64,000 nucleotides of DNA from Anisakis pegreffii. Lineage: Eukaryota; Nematoda; Chromadorea; Rhabditida; Anisakidae. Both the position numbers and the translations under genes were made by a program. Positions within the stretch are counted from its first letter, which is position 1. Each line of letters opens with the position of its first letter. Shown one piece after another: positions 26,801 through 37,135 of this stretch. The notes below the pieces were generated by a model that had not been told where the DNA came from, did not search any database, and saw only the letters and a program-made list of their open reading frames with translations. Where the stretch lies: positions 1 to 64,000 of the forward strand of contig JAPYMA010000667.1 in NCBI GenBank assembly GCA_035041965.1, in the 5' to 3' direction.

Positions 26801-29800
26801 TCGTCATCCTTTTCCGATTGTATCAGCACTTATTCTTTCAAATCGATATGCAATTAAGCATTTTTCTAAAATGCAGTTGTGTTCGGATATGTTTTATTCG
26901 AAACAAGGTGGCTAATTTCGAGTGAAATTCCTATATTTAAGATGTAATAAGTACTTTTCATTCATAAGTTATCTATTTTACAATGGTAATTCCTTAGCGT
27001 AAGAAGGAGCCTTGATTATTCTCGAATAGGTATTATAGTGTTTCCATTGAATTAATCCTTACTCAACTCACTGAAGTTGCCTTGAGGAAAGCTAGCTTAT
27101 AGTTGAGTTGATGGAACTCATTCATAATTGATGCACACGATTGATGTCTGAAAATTCCAAGAAATGAAGAATTACTGAAAAAAGGGAGAGTCCGTCGATT
27201 TAGTGAGTGTATTGGGTTCTCAGTTTCTTCCTCTTCTTCGTTCTTTGAATTTTTTATTTTTGATTCGCGCCCATTTGATCACGTTTGGATTTTTCTTTAC
27301 ATTTTAATAGATTTATAGTTTCAGAACAAATATATTTTTGGTTGAACGTCCGGCTTTGAACGTTTTCTTCTGTTGAATTGTGTATTCTAATGATTTTATA
27401 TTTTGGACAAATTATGCTCCTTCTTACTTCAGCTTTTGAGTTCCGTTTAGATGAGATTTTATCCAAATTGAATCAATCAAACCACCATCATTTGGCAAAT
27501 CCGAGTACCGACAGGCTTATTTCTTCAGTACGGAATAGTACATGTGGTTTACCTCATCATAAACCTTTATCCGTTCGTTCCATCCAAAAATTTAGATTAT
27601 CATTCGTTCTGATAACGAATGTGTAACATCTACGATATACTTCTTCTTTGCTGCTAAGCACTTCTTCGAACACAAACCCTTTAATTGTTAAGTCGTTGTG
27701 TTTTTACCTGTACAAGTTGGTTTGAAACAGCTTTAGTCAATATAAGTAAACGTCAGAAGAAGAATACTTAAAAAAGAAAAAAAAGAAGCAAGAAGAATAC
27801 TTAAAAAGAAGAATAATTTTTTTAAAAAGAAGAATAATCTTTTTAAAATTGAGCTGAGATGTCCCCCATCCTCCCCGTCAAGGAGCGGTCATTCCCCGAC
27901 GAGGTCCCCCGCGCAGTTTACTCCCCGACTTTGTTGCGGGGACTCGTTCGTCTAGTTCCTTCTCCGCGAGGAGCCCCTGTCCGAAAAGCTACTCCCCGAC
28001 GAACACTATAAGTACATGCTGCCATTACAAACCAACCTCTGAGATGCAGCATAGAATTACATCTGAATCACTATCATTTATTCAACCTTTTTTATTTTAA
28101 TTTGTTATTATTTTTTACTTATTTAACCAACTGGTATGATGTCAGAGCGCTCCGCGTTTCATGCTGTATTATTGCTTGTACATATTTTTTACTCGGCAAT
28201 AAACTCTCATATCATATCAGTTTCACTAAGTCTCAGTTTATTAAGGATAATGTTCTCATATTTGATAAAGTTTAGATTAATGTAGGTATTTCACTGATAT
28301 TCATCTCATTTTCAGTGATATTCATCAATCGTGAACTGCTTGTAATTCGTTATTTTACATTTGCAATGTTTCAACTCTCATTCCTTTCCGTTGAGAAGAG
28401 CTCATTCAGAAAGGAAATTGTGTGTGCGCGTATGCTATTATAGTGTACCCCTGTGAATTCTTCTCGCGAAATGTTTAGCAACAAGCATCAACTGTTACCA
28501 CAGCTGTACAGCAACACAGATTGACTGACGGTGGATTTGGTTGAAGTGCATGGAAGAAGTCGATTTTGAATAACTCTCAAAATAATATCCATATAATAAT
28601 GGCCAATTCAACTGAATATTGGGTGGTGGCATTGTATTCTGGATTGGCCATCACGGGTTTACTCGGCAATCTGTGGGTTCTACTGAGTGTCACTGGGGAA
28701 ATGTTTCGTTGTTGTCGCCCACAGTGGTCGAATGTACGTTGTAAGCCAACAATGCTGTGTTCAGCAACTATCTATTTATTGATTCTGTCGGTTGTCGATT
28801 TGATCTCAATGCTGCCTGTGCCATTATTAGCTATAGATATAATTCATAATGAGTGGCCATTCGGCTTATTTTTGTGTAAATTGATATTCTTCTGCGAAGG
28901 TGCTAATAAGTCCCTTTCGCCACTTGTTTTAACTGCGCTAAGCGCTGACCGTTACGTGGCTGTTTGTCGTGCCACATTGGTCTGGTTACGTCGTTCCAAG
29001 TTTGCGTTACTCCTTCTTTTGGCTTGTTTTTGTTTTTCATTATTCTTCATTATGCCAGTTGTTTATTATGCTGAAATTAATAATATGGTTGATGCTAACT
29101 ACAAAGAACATCCCAAATGCGTCGTGCAAATGTCAAGAAATTTCGATATTGCTCACGTTTTTACGTGTTACTTGATACCGTTACTACTAATCTGTTCGGT
29201 TTATGTGGCCATTCTTCATCGTCTTTATCGCCATACTCATAACAGTACAGTTGGTAGACGTACAAGCATATCGCTTGGTAGAGTTCTGAAATGCTCTGTT
29301 TTTGTGGTGGCTTACTATTTTGTTTGTTGGACTCCTTATTGGGCTCTAAGAATAGTAGCAATTATACAAGGTTTGTTTATTTATCAACATTTCTTTATGA
29401 TTGATGATCGCGTTGATCGACAAATGCTCCCTTAATTCATTAAGTGTTATTGGTTCTGAACACTTGCTCTTGTATCCAGCGATAAGACATCATTATCAAA
29501 TGAGTGTTTCATTGATAGAGAATGATATTGAAATTCATTGATTGGTAGGTTGTTGAAATTCGATAAGCGATTTATGAAGCATGATTCTTATCAGCATTCC
29601 CACTGTTCATCTCAAAAGAAAAACGATTCCTTATTGTTGTACAATTTGAGATGGGGATTTGATGCAAGTGTTTATGATCTAGGAATAAACTCCTTCGGTC
29701 AATACAGATGCATATGTACTTGTTCAGTATCATTTTTGATTTTTATACCCATCTGAATTAAGAAGTGTGCGAAAACAGCATCGTGTATTCATCTGTTTTT

Positions 29801-32800
29801 TTTTCTGCTGCAATCCGTGGTATGTAGTTGCTGTGCAAGATATGAGCGAGTGGGGTTCAGTATTCTTAGTCTTTCGCAGTTTCATCAAAACGCAACACAT
29901 TTGAAAATTATCTTCCATGTTGTGCTAACAAAAGTACCATCAATCGGTAGTTTGTTGCTCTAACATCAAAAATTGGATTGGAATAAGCGTTACGAGAGAG
30001 TATAGATAAGCCGCAATGAAACTCGTCACGAATTGGTTACAGTAAGCGATCATTGTTGAGTGATAGAGTAGTTGAATACAAACAATAATACTGCTCTCGT
30101 AGCATCTGCACATCAACGTTGCAGAGCCGTCAGACTCGTTACTGGCAATCTATGACGTAGAAATGGTTTTGAATGGTTCATTGACATTGGCACCTGGCCT
30201 GAGTGATGGAATAGCAGTGGCGACGGTGGGGGAGACTAATGATGATGATGAAGAGTACGCGAGTGATGCAAGTGTACTACATGAAGTGGCGTTGATGTAT
30301 GTGGTACATGCATTACCGTATGCACAAAGCGCATTCAATTGGCTATTTTACGCGTTTCTCAATCGCAACTTACGGCATCAATCAACACGTTGTGGCAGTG
30401 CCATAAGATCGTTTGCCTTAACTACTACTCTCTTCGATATCACAAATCGAAGAACGTCTGCGAATGCAGTTGTTGCTTCATTATGTGCATTTGTACACAA
30501 CACTGGTTTGCGTCTCAAGAATGCTACTACAAATACCAGTGGAATCCTGCTGCATAAGTCCCGTAGATGGCACCTTGCAAATCGGTACATTTTTCTTATT
30601 TTAAGAGCATTCTATTCTTTATTGTTGCTCTTTCCTGTTTATTGTAAAATCAATAAGCTTGTTTTGCTTGTTGTATATCCATACGCAATATTGGCCTTCT
30701 AGTTTTTAGACTGTTTCTTGTGAATGTTTAAATCCTCTTGAAATCAAACGCTGAAGCATATGCAAGTGTCATAGAAGAAATTTTTAATTCAGATCTGGGC
30801 GAGCTAGATATGCTCAGAAAATAGGATAAGGACGAGTGTTTCCATGAGCGAGCCGCGTTTAGATATCCGAATGAAAAATACACCGTCAGAATGGCGTTTC
30901 TTCATAACAAAACAACACCAAATATTAATTTCTCTCAATAAACCTCCAATGTTAATGAGAGACGATGTCAGCCAGTATATTGAAGAACTTACGAAACGTT
31001 TGTGACTAAATGGATGAGCTAATGATACTCAGAAAATAGGAGAATGAAGAGTGCTGCCATGAAATAATCGCATTTACTTACCCAGTTGAAAAAACGCTAT
31101 CGCAATGGCGTTCTGTTATAACATAACGACTGCACGAAATACTAATTTCTCGACCCCCTCCGTTACCCTCCCCCCCCCACAAGACCCTCAAATTACCCAA
31201 AACGGGTAAATTCGTCCCTTATGAGAGCCATTGGTCTAGCTCACCATTTACTTGTGACTACAAAATTGAGGCACATTATGAAGGCGGCAGAATTATGGAA
31301 GGAAGTGTTTCATTGAAAGCACTGAAGAGTAAATTTCAGCGATTGGATGTTCATCAAACGAGCAGCAATAAATGACGTGGCAAGTGAACATATCGTAGCA
31401 AATGCGTTGAATTCATCATCAGATATCATAAGCACTTCTAGAAATGACAATAACTGTTGTAGTACATCAAAAGATGATCGTTCAACGAACCATTTGTTAA
31501 CGGAACAGCAAAGCACTACTGAAATTGCTTGTAGTCCTAATCAGTGTTTGAATATGATTGAATATGTTTACGTCAACGAGGATAAAATTAATGCAATGTG
31601 CTCATCATCGTCCGGTGTTTACTCACCATCCATTCTTTGCACAGTTTCTGAAGGTTCTTCTGTTGAGTGGCTTTAATTGACATGAATCAACAAATCCTTC
31701 TCAGTTCATGATTTTATCCATCTTTATTACATTCAACAATAACGTTATTTTTTATCGCTCATTTTTTTGTGCAATTTCTATTTGTTGAACATTCTCATCA
31801 ATCCATAATGTTCTCATTGTCATGTTTCAATGATCATTTTCATCCATAAATATTCCCTTTAAATTTTATCATTATTCATCCACAGTTAATCTTTATCGTT
31901 GTTCTATCGGTTTTCAATTTTCACGACACATATTGTGTAATATTGCAAATGGTTATTGCAAGTTTCGTGATGATCTCACTTGCGTTTACGTTTATCTTCT
32001 GAATGATACAATTGTTGATCAGCTTTGAAAATTTGTGACGGAATTGTCTGTGATATCAATTCATTCATTTATTTATTCATATATAATCATTTCCTGTATG
32101 TTATGTTGCAAGGTTTTTGATCAAATACTGATTGATTTATTAATTGGAATGGTTGTTCGTGGGAGACGTTGGTTAATTTATGAACAGCTGAGGATAATAT
32201 TCTCTGCTGCACTTTTTACTTTCTAATCCAAGTATTCTTTAAGTTAGGAGCAACTTATTTTCGAATTTAGGAGCAACTTATCCAAATGTATTTCTTCTAT
32301 TTGAGAACTTTTCAAAGAATTGGTTGATTTGCTTTAGTCACATTATACTGATTGACGTTATGCACATCGCTTTTGCATATTCGCACCATTGTGAGGAGTG
32401 CGCCACCAACACCTTCATGATGACCGTAAGAGATTTTGCTGATATCGATATATAGAAGGGTGGTTTGATTAGTTGCCGTAACCGATTGAGACGAATTCAT
32501 TCGAAAGAGATCACTTTCATGTCATGTCCAGTCGACCTGTGAATTCGGTCTAAATTTGCATATTGAAGTCAACACATTTGGGCACTTCCTTACCCTAGGG
32601 ATGTCGTAAGCTTGCGCGCGTGCTCACAATTGCATAAAATTGCCTGAACACGCATAGGCGTGTTCAGGCAATTTTATGCAATTGTGAACTTGGGCAATTC
32701 ATGCATTTGCCTGAAAAATTTATCTGAACACGCCAACTGCGCATGGCCTCGGTCTATGCAAAACCGTCTTTCATAATGCACGTGAGCGTGCTCACGTGCG

Positions 32801-35800
32801 ATCCCCCTTCGTCTAGGGTAAAGAAATGCCCACATTTGTTACGTTAACGTATGTATGAGCATACCTTAGCGGTTGAATGGGTCGAAGAAATAGAGAAAAT
32901 AAGGCGCTCTAGATCTTTTGTGATTTTTAAATGTTGATAATGAAAAAATCTCTTACTTTCTTGGAACTTCATTTCATATGGAAAGTTATCGCAACAGAAA
33001 CACAAGTCCATCAGATGCGCACATTCTGAAAAGGTTTTTGAAGTTTTTTAATGCTAACTTGCGCCATTGTGATCTAGAAAAAAAGTTTATACCTTCATCG
33101 CATACAATCGCACCGGAATAAACTTCTTCATAGGATGCAGTACCAAATATCATCTTCAGAACATGTAATTTCTTCATTATCAGAAGTAGACAACTGCAAA
33201 AAGAGCAGAGTACGAGGTCGAACCTTGGTATTATGTTTTTTATAATTTCCCTTAACCCACTTGGTCATTGAACTGCGTCCACCTCAATTTAAAAAATTAC
33301 TTGTGGTGTCAGTTAAAGAAGTTTGTGCTCCTTGATTCCGTTTTCTACTCACGGTCTTTCGAATGGTAGTGATTCGTCTCAATCGATTATGGCGACTGGC
33401 AAGATCTCCTGCTTCTTACAGTTCATAGGATGAATGCGAGGCTCTGGTGTTTTATTGCTTTCGTACCAGAAAATTCGCTCGAAATGTTAAGTTACATTTG
33501 TTTAGTGCATGAATAAATTCGAAGTTCGTAAATCGCTTACGTTTAGCATTAGCGAATGCATTAATGTGTTTAGTATGCATATTCGTGCACCTATGTGATC
33601 TAAGCATCGAAACCGCACTTACCTTCTTAAAACGAATTAAATGAACGAATGTGTCATATGATGGATCTTGCGTGCCTGATATTCATATAGGATTAAGTTA
33701 TCGAAGCCAATCAATCATTTCTTTGCAGCTATTTTAGTTTATAATTTTACAGTGTACTTCTTCTCAAGCCTAAGATCAAATTTGTTTAAAGCCATTGATT
33801 GTCATTATTTATCACATCTGGAACTAAACTAGGCATGGAATTTATATGTGTGGATGGTGTACTGAAAATATTCTCAGTGAGCATGCTTGCATGGTGTGTT
33901 TGTTGTTCATAAGGCATGCTGAACGATTTTGGTGATAGTTTTTAGTTATCTGATATGAAAAATTAGGGGATATAGATTCGATCATACATTTTGGGTGTCT
34001 GATGGTTCGGTTCGCAAACGAACAATATATACTTGCTGAGGTATTTGTTTATTTCATTTGCTTTGACTTCTGTCTGTGATAATCTTAGCCTGAATTGTAA
34101 AGATACGATAGTTGAGGACGTTGTTGTTTTTGATCGATAAAATTTTTTGTCGAGTGAATCAGCCAGTAAGTAAGTTTCAGTTCACTAGTGATGTATTATT
34201 TTTGCTTTTGCCTAACTGTATTTGTCAGATTAAAAATACTTATTTTGCAGACGTCCTCAGATCCTCGGTGCAAAGATGTTACAGTCGTAGCATTCATCAT
34301 TTATCCGGCAGCCGCGAACTCATTCAATGTTGAGTCGTTAAAAGGACAAGCAGTGTGCAAGCAACTCCGTGATACAATCGCAAAGATTAAAGAAAACGTG
34401 GCATCACGTATGTTTGAGGCATGCCAGAGGTTTGTCACTGTAGCGCTAACTTGCTTCAAAAAATTTTTATTTTCTTTCTTCACCAATCTATGAGATATTT
34501 GTTCGTTTATCAGTTATGAATAGGTTGTCTTACTGTAGTATCTTGAAGTGTTAATCCGAGGATTTAGTTTGATTCAATTTCAATTTACCGAACTAAGGGT
34601 CTGATGAGAATGTGTCAATGAATCTGTGCAAACAGTCAGTAGATTTGATAGTTTTTATCTCTTTATTGTTTATAAGCAGAAATGGATCCAACCAAATCAG
34701 CATTCTAATAATGTTTGGTTTTCAAAGTGTAAAATGAATATTTTATAGAGGACAGCTTCCCGAAATGAAGGACTTATTATCACCAGCTGAAAGCATTCAG
34801 CTAAAGCGATGTATTTTATCTGCTAAAGTATGAAAGTGTTTAAGTTTTCATTTCATATGTTCTGTCTTCCAAATTTGCTATTCGATATTTTTTAAAAGTA
34901 ATTGTTGCTTTGAAAACTCAATTTTTTCTTATTCCATCACTGAAATAGTGAAGGCCAATATGAGACCACTTTAGTACCTGTATTTAATTCGCCGTTTTCA
35001 TTTTCTTTTCCTTTATGAGCAATAATAATTTATTCTTCTTTTGTTGCCACCAATAACTTTCTAAATAGTGATTTTTAAAGTAATTTAGTGAATCATCATT
35101 GCTTATTTATCTCTGTTTTAGCGTGATTGTCTGCCACCAATTTGTACGCACAATATGCTCGATGATGCTGGTGATCCCGTGCTGAACGCATTTCGTAGAA
35201 CACAGCTTATCAATCAGCACAGTGATCGCGTTAAGGTATCTTCAGTGAATGCCTTTTATCTCACTTCAGTTACATAACTGAATTTTATCGAACTTTATTG
35301 ATAGTTTGCAAAGTTCATTTCACAGGATTTCATTTTACAGTATGCCACTGCTTTATTGGCACTGTGGTTTTTAATCGACCGAACTGAAACTGTGTGGATA
35401 ATAACTGACTGTGTTTGGAATGGTCCTATGTACCTTCTATATCGATTACTTATTTGGTAATATTCCATCCAGATTTCCTATTATTTATAGGTGATATTCC
35501 ATCCAGAGTTTCTCTCTTCGGTTTCACCGTTAATGAATCTTGATTACGAGGACTTTGTTCGCGGCTGTCATATTGGTGTCTTTCCCAGTTATTACGAGCC
35601 TTGGGGATACACTCCTGGTATTGACTGTATTTGTGTTTTTTTCCGATCTATTGTTTTCTGTTTTTAATCTATCGTGCTTTCTTTTATCACCGCGCACATC
35701 GTAAAATTACCGATGATTCAAAAACTGTTTACTGAAAACAGCTGCATACGATTTGTGAACGCCGAATAACCGTTAAAATGTTGTTTTCGTTGATAAAAAT

Positions 35801-37135
35801 CGCACATCAGTAGAATGCTTATTTGAGTGTTCATAAAGTATGAGTGCATTTCCTATGAAGGTATGTTCTGTATGAACGAAATACTCGCCTTCAAATGATA
35901 TTTGCAGCTGAATGCACAGTGATGGGAGTGCCGTCGGTTACTACGAATCTCTCGGGATTCGGTTGCTTCATACAAGAGCATGTGCAAGGTCCAGAAACGT
36001 ACGGTGTATTCGTGATTGATCGTCGTTTTAAAGGAGCCAATGAATCGATCGATGAACTCGCTAAAGTTCTATACGATTTCACGTAAATATTATCGTTTGA
36101 ATTAGATCGAACTTTTCCTCATACCGTCTTCTTTATCAGTGAATTATTATGATTTTGCCAAATCAAAAGAGAACACTGTTTATAGTATTAATGAATAATG
36201 TGCATTATAAAATGGAAAATAATCACCATGAATGTTCACTTTTCGCATCGTTCAGGTTATCCAATTCATTACGAAGTAATTCTCTGATACATCGTTCATC
36301 TGATATATGTTAAGCTCTACCATTCTATTAGACTAATTTTTCGAACAGTGTTTCTGGCGCTCTTGCCTTTGGTGTTATGGCAGGCAGACCGCCATTTCTT
36401 GCCTTCAACAATCTGCATGACCATAATGACCTCCTCTCTCCATTACTTTCTAACAACAAATCAAAAGAAATTAATTTATCGGTCAATGCTCTCAGTTATT
36501 GCTTACTCTACCATTTCATTTTGATAATTCCACAGTTTACGAAGTTGACACTAATTGTAAGTTTGTCGTTCAGTCTACTAACAAGACGTCAAAGAATCAT
36601 TATGCGAAATCGCACGGAACGTTTAAGTGAATTGTTGGATTGGAAAAATCTTGGATCGGTAAGTAATCACCTCATTTGGGCAGTAATCTCAAATGTTCAC
36701 TTCCCTTTCGAATTTATTCATAAACGTTGTTCAGTATATAGCTTCAACTGAAGAAACTATCAATTTTTTGTTTCGCATGCAAGTTGACCAGTCCTTCGTG
36801 GGGCAGTCGAATGTGACGAAAAAATGCATCTCGTGGTTTATTCAGAAAGGCAACTAATACAAATTTTGAAGCTGAAAACAAATTAGAACGATAAATATTT
36901 ATTGTTGCAGTTTTATCGTGAAGCACGCAGAATGGCACTGCAAAAGACTCATCCGGATTTGGTCCAGGTAATTCAAGAAACGGCACGTCGAATGCCTCGT
37001 CCCATTTCGGCACCTTCCACCCCTAGTACTAGTCGTCCTACATCACCGCATGGAAGTGATCATGATGATGATGATGATGATTCAGATACCGAAGAACAAG
37101 AAGAATTCGAAGCAAAGGCTTGGCATGAGTTATGA
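16887..37135 (+). CDS. gsy-1: Glycogen synthase, 18 coding exons
   Basis: Transfers glucose from UDP-glucose to glycogen in the cytosol (GT3 family). Exons: 16887-16967, 17204-17303, 17560-17669, 18110-18181, 18458-18553, 18742-18837, 19016-19101, 19174-19276, 19433-19530, 20039-20203, 20566-20686, 34251-34429, 34749-34827, 35122-35235, 35491-35617, 35908-36082, 36574-36658, 36911-37135. The frame closes at 703 residues (human GYS1 737). Seen: N-terminal RKLSYSK (like regulatory phosphosite 2), [75 protein letters not shown] (catalytic Glu region) and the Arg cluster [21 protein letters not shown] (glucose-6-phosphate site). The tail [18 protein letters not shown] matches phosphosites 3/4 and is followed by a D/E-rich end. 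Intron 11 is 13.6 kb and contains a separate GPCR gene. Donors after exons 4 and 6 (GTTCGT, GTCGGT) are weak but fixed by alignment. Confidence 0.95.
17802..17872. repeat. (TA)n microsatellite in gsy-1 intron 3
   Basis: About 70 bp of uninterrupted TA dinucleotide lie in the intron between exons 3 and 4. It is likely length-polymorphic and a likely site of assembly error. Confidence 0.95.
23440..23600. repeat. Degenerate TTCGAAATTT-type repeat
   Basis: The words TTTCGAAA, TCGAAATTTCG and GATTTCGAATTTCG recur at irregular spacing within gsy-1 intron 11. The same words recur at 48955-49030 and 49790-49935. It looks like a diverged satellite-like or low-complexity family with no coding content. 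Confidence 0.4.
24250..24860. repeat. Diverged minisatellite, CTTCGGTTCC type
   Basis: Within intron 11 of gsy-1, phrases such as CAGCTTCAGCTTCGGTTCC, CCAACTTCAGCTTCC and CCGGCTTCAGTTCC alternate with ATTTTTAAAATTT spacers every 50-60 bp. The clearest part is 24560-24860. A shorter, inverted copy of the same theme lies at 60440-60565. Confidence 0.6.
27858..28015. repeat. GC-rich repeat with CCCCGAC motifs
   Basis: A sharply GC-rich island in intron 11, about 600 bp before the GPCR start. CTCCCCGAC or a variant occurs at least four times, together with CCGCGAGGAG. It shares words with the repeat at 6500-7215. It could be mistaken for a promoter island, but the tandem motif use argues for a transposon relic. 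Confidence 0.45.
28550..28573 (+). promoter_or_regulatory. Upstream ORF before the GPCR start codon
   Basis: An ATG at 28550 opens a seven-codon frame (MEEVDFE) that stops at 28573, 25 bp before the GPCR ATG at 28599. If the mRNA leader covers it, it could lower translation of the receptor. Trans-splicing between the two ATGs would remove it. Confidence 0.35.
28599..31676 (+). CDS. Class A GPCR, somatostatin/allatostatin-C-receptor-like, nested in a gsy-1 intron
   Basis: Three exons, 28599-29370, 30161-30584 and 31340-31676, join in frame (phases 1 and 0) to about 510 residues. Exon 1 holds TM1-TM6: N-glycosylation site NST near the start, TM1 with [12 protein letters not shown]2 [17 protein letters not shown] before the TM3 Cys, the DRY box in SADRYVAVC, and TM6 with FVCWTPYW. 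Exon 2 holds an extracellular loop 3 of about 50 residues with an acidic run (ETNDDDEEY), then TM7 with the variant [10 protein letters not shown] in place of NPxxY. Exon 3 is a Ser/Thr/Asn-rich cytoplasmic tail with a Cys pair. The family is peptide-gated and G-protein coupled. The ligand is unknown. The gene lies on the same strand as gsy-1, inside its intron 11, so it should have its own promoter. Confidence 0.85.
30785..31240. repeat. Repeat in GPCR intron 2, ends CAATGGCTCTCATAAGGG
   Basis: The right end (read in reverse from 31238) is a copy of the family at 2742. The interior holds an imperfect tandem duplication: 30825-30960 and 31030-31150 share GAAAATAGGA, GAGTG..(T)CCATGA, (A)ATGGCGTT and AATA(C/T)TAATTTCTC in the same order. 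It ends in a C-rich block with a run of nine or ten C at about 31170. Confidence 0.5.
32573..32838. mobile_element. MITE with a 64-bp perfect central palindrome
   Basis: The termini are inverted: left CACATTTGGGCACTTCCTTACCCTAG, right in reverse CAAATGTGGGCATTTCTTTACCCTAG. Inside, 32624-32687 is a perfect palindrome of two 30-bp arms around ATAG, beginning TCACAATTGCATAAAATTGC. A second near-palindrome, GCACGTGAGCGTGCTCACGTGC, lies at 32778-32799. No ORF is present. It sits in gsy-1 intron 11, downstream of the GPCR. Confidence 0.75.
35456..35526. repeat. Micro-duplication of the 5' end of gsy-1 exon 15
   Basis: The intron just before exon 15 contains GGTAATATTCCATCCAGATTTCC. About 36 bp later exon 15 begins with nearly the same bases, GTGATATTCCATCCAGAGTTTC. 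The intronic copy is not preceded by AG and would not splice in. Confidence 0.65.

Noticed and set aside
27858..28015. CpG-island-like promoter for the nested GPCR
   Set aside because: The GC content comes from repeated CCCCGAC words shared with a dispersed repeat, and nematode promoters are not usually marked this way.
29161..29361. Minus-strand open frame opposite GPCR TM5-TM6
   Set aside because: Antisense shadow of a strongly supported coding exon.
33205..33235. GGTCGAACC-type box suggesting a tRNA B box
   Set aside because: No A box or cloverleaf of the right spacing could be built around it.
36744..37013. 89-codon minus-strand frame over gsy-1 exon 18
   Set aside because: Antisense shadow of the glycogen synthase C-terminal exon.
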